Made by a program: the position numbers and the translations under genes
The notes under the pieces: model-generated
Seen by the model: only the letters and a program-made list of their open reading frames with translations
Told to the model about the DNA's origin: nothing
Database searches by the model: none
In this document: one piece after another, positions 5,624-10,803 of the stretch
How the letters are laid out: the number at the start of each line of letters is the position of its first letter
Position numbering within the stretch: position 1 is the first letter of the stretch
DNA from: UBA6065 sp038063975
GTDB taxonomy: Bacteria; Patescibacteriota; Minisyncoccia; Phycocordibacterales; UBA6065
Length of the DNA stretch: 11,079 nt
Assembly (NCBI GenBank): GCA_038063975.1
Contig: JBBTTY010000016.1
Coordinates: 1 to 11,079, forward strand
Direction of reading: 5' to 3'

Positions 5624-6136
5624 TTAAGCTCTTTCTATAATTGTTGTTAAACCTTTCAAACTCTTTGTCGGTTTTTCGGCGATTTTGTAGTTTTCGGTTA
5701 TTAAGGTGAGGATACGTTTCAGGCGTTCTTCGAGGAATTTCGGATCCATGTATTTTGATCTACCTGGAAGGAAGAGGTCTATTTTTATCCTCTGGCCTTG
5801 GCGTAACCACTCGGAAGCTTTTTTAGCTTTGAGCTCGAGGTCATGTTCACCTGTGCCGATTTTCACTTGCAAGGTTTTAATTTCTATGACATGCGCTTTG
5901 GCTTTGGCTGCTTTTTCTTTTTTATTCTCTCCGTACTGAAATTTGCCGTAGTCGCTGATTTTTGCCACGGGGGGATTGGCATTCGGTGATATTTCAATGA
6001 GATCTAATCCTGCGTCATGAGCTTTTTGGAGGGCTTCGTTTATGGAAAGCACGCCGTAGTTTTCACCTTCCGGGCCTATGACACGCACTTCCTGTGCTTT
6101 TATTTGATGGTTTATGCGAATTCTGTTGTAACTCAA
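5624..6136 (-). CDS. infC: Translation initiation factor IF-3
   Basis: 170 residues from a TTG at 6134-6136. IF3 binds the 30S subunit, blocks premature 50S joining and checks start-codon pairing. The N domain has INHQIKAQEVRVIGPEGENYGVL (about 9-31), LDLIEISPNANPPVAKISDYGKFQY (44-68, the IF3 signature), a Lys/Ala linker GENKKEKAAKAKA, then the C domain VIEIKTLQVKIGTGEHDLELKAKKASEWLRQGQRIKIDLFLPGRSKY. No ATG is in frame before the first conserved residues; the upstream TGA limits the ORF. TTG is the best start, but ATT or ATA codons slightly upstream are possible, as IF3 genes often use AUU. First gene of infC-rpmI-rplT and divergent from the ZIP gene. A TAATAA 7 bases before the TTG is a possible -10. 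Confidence 0.95.
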   Translation of the reverse strand: MSYNRIRINHQIKAQEVRVIGPEGENYGVLSINEALQKAHDAGLDLIEISPNANPPVAKISDYGKFQYGENKKEKAAKAKAHVIEIKTLQVKIGTGEHDLELKAKKASEWLRQGQRIKIDLFLPGRSKYMDPKFLEERLKRILTLITENYKIAEKPTKSLKGLTTIIERA

Positions 6137-6201
6137 AGTTTTGTTATTAGATATATGTATAAGAATAAAAGCATATTTTCATTGATGGGGCAATGTTATA
6201 G

Positions 6202-6207
6202 TATAAT
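6202..6207 (+). promoter_or_regulatory. -10 box of the ZIP gene
   Basis: Perfect TATAAT ending 6 bases before the ATG at 6214. It lacks the TG extension and has no convincing -35. It decides the start: a TTG at 6208 abuts the -10 box and cannot be the start of a transcript made from it. Confidence 0.65.
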
Positions 6208-6213
6208 TTGCTC

Positions 6214-6921
6214 ATGATAGTTTTCATTGCTCTAGCGACGTTTGTAACGACATTTCTCGGAGGTTTGTTTGCAATTCGTTTTAAAGACAAACTACATCTC
6301 ATTCTGGGTTTCAGTGCAGGAGCTATGGTTGGGGTAGCTTTTTTTGATCTCTTGCCGGAAGCTCTCGAAATCGGCGGACAATTTTTTGAAAGTTCGACTA
6401 TTTTCTCCGTCATAGCCATAGGTTTTGTCGCCTATATGATTCTCGACAGGACTGTCTTTATGCATTGTCATGAAGAAAATCACGAGCATCGAGGTCAATT
6501 CGGCGCGGGCAGTCTATCTCTCCATAGTTTTCTCGACGGCATAGCCATAGGTTTTGCTTTTCATGTTTCCAGCGCAGTAGGTATTATTGTGGCTGTGGCA
6601 GTTTTAGCCCACAATTTTTCTGATGGCATAAATACGGTTTCCATGATTTTGCGCCACGGAGGAAGTAAAATGCAAGCCGTCAAATGGCTCACTCTCGATG
6701 CCTCAGCTCCTGTGCTCGGTGTTATTTCAACCTTTTTCTTTACTATTCCTGAATCATTTATAGGATTGATTCTCGCTCTCTCTGCCGGTTTCTTTCTATA
6801 CATTGGTGCGAGCGACCTATTGCCTGAAAGTCATCACAATCATCCGACTCATTGGACGACATGCGCCACGGTTCTCGGTATGGCGGTTATATTTTTCGCT
6901 GTTCACCTTGCTGGTATTTAA
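6214..6921 (+). CDS. ZIP-family divalent metal transporter
   Basis: 235 residues with about eight hydrophobic helices; the family imports zinc, iron or manganese toward the cytoplasm. Start at ATG 6214 (MIVFIALATF). The GAMVGVAFFDLLPEAL block (36-51) is a typical early ZIP helix. A metal-loop-like stretch has H84, H86, H90 and H92 before the third core segment. Helix IV carries HSFLDGIAIG (104-113) and helix V HNFSDGINTV (133-142), the two metal-site motifs, here with Asp where HSxxEG and HExP(E/Q)G are usual. The end has SAGFFLYIGASDLLPES (190-206) and a HHNHPTH segment. The Asp versions resemble bacterial ZIPB/GufA-like members more than ZupT, but specificity cannot be told. Single-gene unit, divergent from infC and convergent with the gene at 7049. 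Confidence 0.9.
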   Translation: MIVFIALATFVTTFLGGLFAIRFKDKLHLILGFSAGAMVGVAFFDLLPEALEIGGQFFESSTIFSVIAIGFVAYMILDRTVFMHCHEENHEHRGQFGAGSLSLHSFLDGIAIGFAFHVSSAVGIIVAVAVLAHNFSDGINTVSMILRHGGSKMQAVKWLTLDASAPVLGVISTFFFTIPESFIGLILALSAGFFLYIGASDLLPESHHNHPTHWTTCATVLGMAVIFFAVHLAGI

Positions 6922-6931
6922 TAAATTTAAC

Positions 6932-7044
6932 AAAAACCAGCAGATACAAGTTTCTTCATTGTTCGGCACCGGGACCATTGAATTAGCTAAACATGATAGG
7001 TCCTAAATGCCTCGCAATTCAAAAACTTATATCTGCTGGTTTTT
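6932..7044. repeat. Long imperfect palindrome with folded loop, between convergent genes
   Basis: Arms of 22 bases (6932-6953 and 7023-7044) differ at one position; the outer 15 bases, AAAAACCAGCAGATA, are perfect. The 69-base loop continues the same rod with ATTG/CAAT (6958-6961 with 7015-7018), GGCA/TGCC (6965-6968 with 7008-7011) and GGACC/GGTCC (6972-6976 with 6999-7003), leaving a 22-base tip containing TTAGCTAA. A-run and T-run ends make it terminator-like on both strands, and it sits 10 bases after the ZIP stop and 4 bases from the opposite stop at 7049. The length and inner pairing exceed what a terminator needs. Options: bidirectional terminator, mobile palindromic repeat, or a small structured RNA. 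No target-site duplication seen. Confidence 0.8.
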
Positions 7045-7048
7045 ATCT

Positions 7049-7510
7049 TTATAAAGCCAATCCGTAGGAAACAGTCGTAGTTCCTGTGCCTGGCGTGCGA
7101 TATATGCCGAGAGTCGCTTGTTTTTCTCTAATCCATTCGCCATCAACTTTTGCTTCAGCGCTTTTTAGAGTGTTTTCTGTGACAGATATAGGCTTGAAAT
7201 CAAATTTTACATCTGCCATAAAATCTCCTTTGACTTCACGTATGTTTCCCACGTATGTGATGCTGTAATCAGTTATGCCGTATATAGAGCAGGTGGTCAG
7301 TTTTTTGAGCGCTTCCAAGTATTGGGTGAGAATGGTCGTGGCCACTTCTTTTTCTGTCATTGAAAAAGGTGCGTCGGTGAGATACGCAGAGCGCAAATCG
7401 ACACCACACGGATCAACCACCACTTCTTTCTTTTTGTTTTTTATCGATACTCCATATGCTATGGCCCCCAAGGCTATTAATAGAACGACGATTATGATTG
7501 TTTTTTTCAT
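7049..7510 (-). CDS. Hypothetical membrane-anchored protein
   Basis: 153 residues from the ATG at 7508-7510; 36 codons of open frame upstream were discarded because a TATAAT lies 6 bases before this ATG and the peptide begins with a typical anchor. Residues 4-20 (TIIIVVLLIALGAIAYG) form one transmembrane helix, followed by KNKKK. Since Lys residues flank both sides, topology is uncertain. The rest is a soluble domain of about 120 residues with two cysteines (C35, C74), a helical middle (EKEVATTILTQYLEALKKL) and likely beta strands (TYVGNIREVKGDFMADVKFDF, then EWIREKQATLGIYR). I do not recognise a family. Divergent from the envelope genes at 7604 and 7824, sharing a 93-base intergenic region, so an envelope role is possible. 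Confidence 0.7.
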   Translation of the reverse strand: MKKTIIIVVLLIALGAIAYGVSIKNKKKEVVVDPCGVDLRSAYLTDAPFSMTEKEVATTILTQYLEALKKLTTCSIYGITDYSITYVGNIREVKGDFMADVKFDFKPISVTENTLKSAEAKVDGEWIREKQATLGIYRTPGTGTTTVSYGLAL

Positions 7511-7516
7511 AGGCAG

Positions 7517-7525
7517 ATTATAGCA
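7517..7525 (-). promoter_or_regulatory. Extended -10 promoter of the gene at 7510
   Basis: On the minus strand TGC-TATAAT, ending 6 bases before the ATG at 7510. Perfect extended -10, no evident -35. Mirrors the promoter at 7589-7597 on the other strand of the same intergenic region. Confidence 0.7.
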
Positions 7526-7588
7526 GATTTGTTTTTGCATGTTTTTGTATACTGCCTGTGTATAAGTAAATCTCATATTTTGGTCAGG

Positions 7589-7597
7589 TGCTATAAT
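7589..7597 (+). promoter_or_regulatory. Extended -10 promoter of the genes at 7604 and 7824
   Basis: TGC-TATAAT (hexamer 7592-7597), ending 6 bases before the ATG at 7604. The position at 17 bases further upstream has no TTGACA-like hexamer. Same sequence and same spacing as the minus-strand promoter at 7517-7525. Confidence 0.7.
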
Positions 7598-7603
7598 TAA
7601 TAA

Positions 7604-7849
7604 ATGAACAAACAACACATTGTTTGGCTTGTAGTCGGTATTATTATCATTATTGTTTTGGCTCTTTGGCTCTGGCCGGCAGGTAAAGTGGCGGAAGCGC
7701 CGTCTTTAGAAGATCTCGTAGAAGATATTGTTGTAGAGACGCCAACTGTTGCGCCGTCTACAAATCCATTAGACAATGCTGTTCCAACAGTCAATCTATT
7801 GGAAAAAACTAATCCTTTCAAAAATGAATACAAAAATCCATTTGAATAA
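7604..7849 (+). CDS. Small single-pass membrane protein with NPF-type tail
   Basis: 81 residues. One transmembrane helix at about 7-25 (VWLVVGIIIIIVLALWLW) is followed by PAGK and an acidic, Pro/Val-rich segment (30-55) with no predicted fold. The C-terminal third repeats Asn-Pro units: TNPLDNAVPTVN, EKTNPFKNEYKNPFE. I have the impression that similar NP-repeat tails occur in other Parcubacteria membrane proteins, but I cannot name a family. Lys-poor N terminus (MNKQH) suggests the tail faces outside, which is inference. Its last 26 bases overlap the start of the Cys-repeat gene in another frame, implying a two-gene unit and possibly a shared envelope role. Confidence 0.7.
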   Translation: MNKQHIVWLVVGIIIIIVLALWLWPAGKVAEAPSLEDLVEDIVVETPTVAPSTNPLDNAVPTVNLLEKTNPFKNEYKNPFE

Positions 7850-9251
7850 GAAAACAATAATTTTTGCTCTTTCTTTGTTTGCGGTTTTCGCTCTGGGAAG
7901 CCAAGCTAAAGCCGCTTCCATTTTCGATATAGAATTTCCTATAGCCGAGCTCGGGAATTGTAAAGATAAAACGGAGTGCAAGGCGTATTGCGAAATCGCC
8001 GATAATGAATCAGCCTGTCAGAGCTTTGCGGCTAAATATGGTATAAACCAAGATGATGATCAAAGTGGTGCGACAAACGACAGACAAGAGAAAATTATGA
8101 AAGACGGCGGTCCGGGAAACTGCGCCAAAGGTTCGGATAATCCAGAGAAAACATGCAGGCAGTATTGCAGTGTCCAGACTAATATGCGTGAATGCGTGAG
8201 TTATGCAAGAGAGCGTGGATTGATGAAAGGCAGAGATCTGGAAGAAGCAGAAAAAGTACTAAAAGCTCTGGACTCTGGAGCCACATTACCTGCTGGTTGT
8301 ACTGACGAAGAATCGTGTCGCAATACATGCGAGAATCCAAAGGACGTGAGTGTTATGAGAGCTTGTTTTGATTTTGCTGAAAAAGCGGGACTCTTACCGC
8401 CTAATGTCGATCGAGCACAGGCCGAAAAAATGTTTTCTCTCATAGAATCAGGCAAAGCGCCTTTCAAATCTCCAAAAGATTTTGAACAATGCGAAAATCC
8501 AGCCAATGATGAGATTCTCGACAAATGTATCAACTTTGCTATAGAAAACGGTTTCATTCCTCCAGAAGAAGTAGAAATGATTAAAAAAACTGGCGGCAGA
8601 GGGCCTGGTGGTTGTCGTGGAAGGGAACAGTGCGAAACATATTGCGCTACGAACAATGAAGAATGTTTTAAATTTGCCGAGAAGCACGATCTCATTTCTC
8701 CAGAGGATAGACAGAGAATGACCGAAGGGAGTGAGAAAATGAAGGCAAGTCTGGAGGATACACAAGAGGGACAATACGGTCGAGATATGCAAGGTCCGCC
8801 CGGGGAGCGTTCAATGGGTGAACGCAGTCAATATGGCAAAAACCGCAGGCTGGATGATAAATTTGAAAATTTCCGCGACCGACCGGAAACAATGAACAAT
8901 TTTTCGCCAGAACAGCAAAAAATGATGGAAGAAAAACGCGCTGAATTTGAAAAATCCGTTGTAAGGCCTGAAATGAAACCAGAAGATGCACAGAGATTTA
9001 TGAATCGAGATGGGCAACCTCCTTCGTCTGACAATACTAACTATTATCCTCCCGAAAGAACATATTCTCAACCCCAACCTACAGGCTCATATACTCCTCC
9101 ATCAGGTGGATCGTACGAAGGATCACAACCAATGATGCAATCGTCTCCACCACCTTCTTCTATGTCAGCTCCCACGAGCAGGCGGAGTGGTAGCGTAAGC
9201 AATGCCGCCACCCTCTTATTCTCGCAAGTCATGGGACTTTTTGAGAGATAA
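7824..9251 (+). CDS. Secreted protein with Cys-rich repeats and a disordered Pro/Gln/Ser-rich tail
   Basis: 475 residues from ATG 7824; an in-frame ATG at 7776 lies deeper in the preceding gene and would precede the signal peptide by 16 unsupported residues. Signal peptide: NKK then a hydrophobic core TIIFALSLFAVFALG, probable cleavage after SQAKA (30). Residues 45-295 hold repeats with the pattern C-x5-C-x3-C-x(6-11)-C-x2-FA-x3-G: cysteines at 46/52/56/65, 100/111/115/124, 159/165/169/181, a half repeat 223/235, and 264/270/274/281. That is 18 Cys, an even number. Residues 300-450 are charged then Pro/Ser/Gly/Gln-rich and probably unstructured; the end (NAATLLFSQVMGLFER) is mildly hydrophobic. 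Expected outside the membrane, disulfide-linked or metal-binding. Function unknown. Overlaps the upstream gene by 26 bases; no Shine-Dalgarno sequence. Confidence 0.85.
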   Translation: MNTKIHLNKKTIIFALSLFAVFALGSQAKAASIFDIEFPIAELGNCKDKTECKAYCEIADNESACQSFAAKYGINQDDDQSGATNDRQEKIMKDGGPGNCAKGSDNPEKTCRQYCSVQTNMRECVSYARERGLMKGRDLEEAEKVLKALDSGATLPAGCTDEESCRNTCENPKDVSVMRACFDFAEKAGLLPPNVDRAQAEKMFSLIESGKAPFKSPKDFEQCENPANDEILDKCINFAIENGFIPPEEVEMIKKTGGRGPGGCRGREQCETYCATNNEECFKFAEKHDLISPEDRQRMTEGSEKMKASLEDTQEGQYGRDMQGPPGERSMGERSQYGKNRRLDDKFENFRDRPETMNNFSPEQQKMMEEKRAEFEKSVVRPEMKPEDAQRFMNRDGQPPSSDNTNYYPPERTYSQPQPTGSYTPPSGGSYEGSQPMMQSSPPPSSMSAPTSRRSGSVSNAATLLFSQVMGLFER

Positions 9252-9327
9252 GGCATAACAAAAACAAAACCACGCGTGGAGGACCTTTTATTTTGTCTGT
9301 GAAGGACGTTAGAACTATCTTTGAGGG

Positions 9328-9361
9328 GGAGAATAGGTATTTGTATATACCTGTTATCTCC
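9328..9361 (-). terminator. Hairpin after the Nudix-like gene
   Basis: GGAGA (9328-9332) with TCTCC (9357-9361) outside, AGGTAT (9335-9340) with ATACCT (9347-9352) inside, loop TTGTAT. It lies 6 bases beyond the minus-strand stop at 9368. There is no clear U tract, so it may be a 3'-end stabiliser or pause site rather than a full terminator. Confidence 0.45.
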
Positions 9362-9367
9362 TAAACT

Positions 9368-9754
9368 TTACCCGGATACCAACTTATCAGATAGATACTT
9401 TTCAACTCTATCTTGCTGTCTTTTTATTCCGTCAGGTCTTGTAATGAACTCTTCTGGTGTCATTAACATCCATTCAGTACCCTCATTGCCGAAAACAATA
9501 TTGATCTCATTTATTTGGAGAGGTCTGGTAACAAGAAAGTATGATTTTTCACCTGGCTCAATCACACTAGGAATCGTGCACGAGAAGTGAATATCCTCTC
9601 TTTCAAGATTAATCCCAAACTCTTCTTTCACCTCGCGCTTAAATGCCGCAAAAGGCGATTCATCTCCCTCACGGCCTCTACTTTTGTCCCCGATAAAGAC
9701 GAGTTCTTTGGAGCCGTTGAAATATACTTTTTTATATGTGTTCTCGTGAATCAT
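9368..9754 (-). CDS. Nudix-like hydrolase with a shifted Nudix box
   Basis: 128 residues. Nudix enzymes cleave nucleoside diphosphates linked to another group. The core E32-x7-R40-E-V-x-E44-E45-x-G47-I of the Nudix box (GREGDESPFAAFKREVKEEFGI) is complete, so the metal-binding REVxEE is intact. The leading Gly is one place out (G27-x4-E32; the canonical position 26 is Arg). WMLMTPEEFITRPDGIKRQQDRVEKYL near the end resembles the usual helix after the box. The N-terminal strand is short compared with most members. Substrate cannot be predicted. The ATG overlaps the stop of the upstream pyrophosphatase gene as ATGA (9751-9754), which indicates translational coupling. Nudix reactions can release PPi or phosphate, so pairing with a pyrophosphatase is plausible. 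Confidence 0.82.
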   Translation of the reverse strand: MIHENTYKKVYFNGSKELVFIGDKSRGREGDESPFAAFKREVKEEFGINLEREDIHFSCTIPSVIEPGEKSYFLVTRPLQINEINIVFGNEGTEWMLMTPEEFITRPDGIKRQQDRVEKYLSDKLVSG

Positions 9755-10104
9755 TTTCTTACTATTTCAGACTTGAAGAATTGCTCTTGGAAGTTAACAG
9801 CCTTTTTTATTTCTTCATCAGTTAGATTTGTTCCTTCAGAAACTATTACTAGTTTGTCATCATCGTCATTAAAGCGATGAATTATGGCGATGCAGAGTCC
9901 CTCTGCTTTCATTAGTGAATCTTCTGTTCCAAGATAGTAAGCATCTAATTCCTCTCCATCTGGTGCTTTGGTGTTGGGTACAAAACCGTAATTTGTTTCG
10001 TACATAAAGCCATATTTTGGGTGTCTTGAACCTAAAGGTCGATCAATTTCTATTTTGACCTTTTTACCGAGGTACTGTTTGGCCATAGTAAAAGATGTTT
10101 CCAT
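9751..10104 (-). CDS. Inorganic pyrophosphatase, short class I-like form
   Basis: 117 residues, against about 170 for E. coli Ppa. It hydrolyses PPi to phosphate, driving biosynthetic reactions. Features in order: KVKIEIDRPLGSRHPKYGF (15-33), YETNYGFVP (35-43, compare YPxNYGFIP), PDGEELDAYYLG (48-59) standing for the DGDPxD metal site, with D49 and D54 kept and the middle Asp replaced by Glu 51, then FNDDDDKLVIV (78-88), like the DxKLxxV block. The C-terminal part of classical enzymes is missing. Members of this shorter branch occur in Firmicutes and CPR as I recall; activity is likely but not proven by sequence alone. ATG at 10102-10104, with an in-frame ATG six codons in. Promoter TGC-TATACT ends 7 bases before the ATG. 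First gene of a two-gene unit. Confidence 0.82.
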   Translation of the reverse strand: METSFTMAKQYLGKKVKIEIDRPLGSRHPKYGFMYETNYGFVPNTKAPDGEELDAYYLGTEDSLMKAEGLCIAIIHRFNDDDDKLVIVSEGTNLTDEEIKKAVNFQEQFFKSEIVRK

Positions 10105-10111
10105 AATTAAA

Positions 10112-10120
10112 AGTATAGCA
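10112..10120 (-). promoter_or_regulatory. Extended -10 promoter of the pyrophosphatase gene
   Basis: On the minus strand TGC-TATACT, ending 7 bases before the ATG at 10104. No good -35. Supports choosing the first ATG rather than the internal one. Confidence 0.65.
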
Positions 10121-10182
10121 GTTATTTATATGTACCATATTATTTAATATCGAAATAGATAGTAATTACAACCTAGAGCGTG

Positions 10183-10188
10183 TAAACT
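10183..10188 (+). promoter_or_regulatory. Possible -10 box of the NYN gene
   Basis: TAAACT (4 of 6 to TATAAT), preceded directly by TG without the usual one-base spacer, ends 7 bases before the ATG at 10196. Position fits the rule for this window, sequence match is weak. Confidence 0.4.
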
Positions 10189-10195
10189 TATTTTC

Positions 10196-10699
10196 ATGAA
10201 ATCAAAGGTCAATAATTATGCTTTTATAGATAGCCAAAATTTAAATCTGGGCATTCAAAAACTCGGCTGGAAATTGGACTACAAAAAGTTCAGGGTATAT
10301 TTAGCGGAAAAATATGATGTGAATAAGGCCTATATATTTATCGGCTTTGTAGCTTTGAATCAGAAGTTGTATGACCGATTACAGGAGTCTGGTTTTATCT
10401 TAAAGTTCAAACCAACCCTTCCAGACAAGGATGGTAAGATAAAGGGAAATGTAGATGCCGATATAGTTCTCTCTACAATGATTGAGTGGAGTAACTACGA
10501 CAAGGCGGTTGTTATCTCAAGCGATGGTGATTTTTATTCCCTCGTTGCTCATCTTTATGAGCACAGTAAACTGGAGGCGGTCTTGAGTCCAGACAAAAAG
10601 GAATGTTCAAGCCTACTCAAGCAAACAGCAAAAGAAAAGATCCAATTCATGGATAATTTACGTGGCAAGTTGGAGTATAAAAAGAAAAACACCGCTTAA
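10196..10699 (+). CDS. NYN-domain protein (LabA/DUF88 family), putative ribonuclease
   Basis: 167 residues, almost entirely one NYN domain, a PIN-like fold with a metal-dependent nuclease centre. Acidic residues in the expected places: D12 and N15 in FIDSQNLNLGI, D87 and D89 in KGNVDADIVLSTMIE (84-97), D110 and D112 in ISSDGDFYSLV (107-117). The order FID-x-xN, K-G-x-VDA, SxDGDF is diagnostic. The tail NLRGKLEYKKK is a short basic extension that I associate with CPR members. RNA cleavage is inferred from the fold; the target is unknown. It stands alone, divergent from the pyrophosphatase, and ends in a strong terminator that includes its stop codon. It lies close to insertion-sequence remnants, so a defence or mobile-element association is possible but not shown. 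Confidence 0.88.
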   Translation: MKSKVNNYAFIDSQNLNLGIQKLGWKLDYKKFRVYLAEKYDVNKAYIFIGFVALNQKLYDRLQESGFILKFKPTLPDKDGKIKGNVDADIVLSTMIEWSNYDKAVVISSDGDFYSLVAHLYEHSKLEAVLSPDKKECSSLLKQTAKEKIQFMDNLRGKLEYKKKNTA

Positions 10700-10724
10700 G
10701 GACGGAACCTTAAGAAGTGTTTTT
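10685..10724 (+). terminator. Intrinsic terminator overlapping the NYN stop codon
   Basis: Arms AAAAACAC (10685-10692) and GTGTTTTT (10717-10724), a CG/AA internal mismatch, then CTTAAGG (10695-10701) with CCTTAAG (10708-10714), loop ACGGAA. The TAA stop (10697-10699) lies within the stem. Symmetric A/T ends allow function on both strands, which would also stop minus-strand transcripts from the insertion sequence. Confidence 0.88.
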
Positions 10725-10749
10725 CCCTAACGATACATCTGTATGGTAG

Positions 10750-10766
10750 CAAATTATAAGAATTTG
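10750..10766. repeat. Small inverted repeat beside the IS end
   Basis: CAAATT and AATTTG (10750-10755 with 10761-10766), loop ATAAG. It lies just outside the presumed insertion-sequence terminus. No T-run follows on either strand, so a terminator role is doubtful. Confidence 0.35.
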
Positions 10767-10782
10767 TCCAACTTTTTGATGT

Positions 10783-10803
10783 GTACCCCTTTTAATGGAC
10801 ACT
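10783..10803. repeat. Presumed terminal inverted repeat of an IS3-type element
   Basis: ACCCCTTTTAATGGACAC within a sequence located at the 3' end of the transposase reading frame; the transposase TAA (complement of 10792-10794) falls inside it. A related copy, 16 of 21 bases the same and in the same orientation, is at 10980-11000. The outer end is probably the TG around 10777-10782. The partner end is outside the window, so this is an inference from position. Confidence 0.55.

Noticed and set aside
6932..7044. Integron attC site
   Set aside because: The shape (large imperfect palindrome) is similar, but the GTTRRRY/RYYYAAC core boxes are absent and there is no integrase or cassette array.
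7511..7618. 36-codon upstream extension of the minus-strand gene at 7510
   Set aside because: It would run through the TGC-TATAAT promoter and add sequence before a clear N-terminal membrane anchor; it also overlaps the start of the divergent gene at 7604.
8201..9077. Several open minus-strand frames across the Cys-repeat gene
   Set aside because: They are antisense shadows of a gene with a signal peptide and a regular repeat pattern; their translations show no domain or start context.
9270..9279. Palindrome CCACGCGTGG near a T-rich stretch, as a terminator of the Cys-repeat gene
   Set aside because: Only three pairs can form around the minimum loop and the T-run is not directly adjacent on the plus strand. 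I see no convincing terminator for that gene.
9321..9880. Plus-strand open frames opposite the Nudix and pyrophosphatase genes
   Set aside because: The minus-strand frames have recognisable motifs, a promoter and an ATGA overlap; the plus-strand ones have none.
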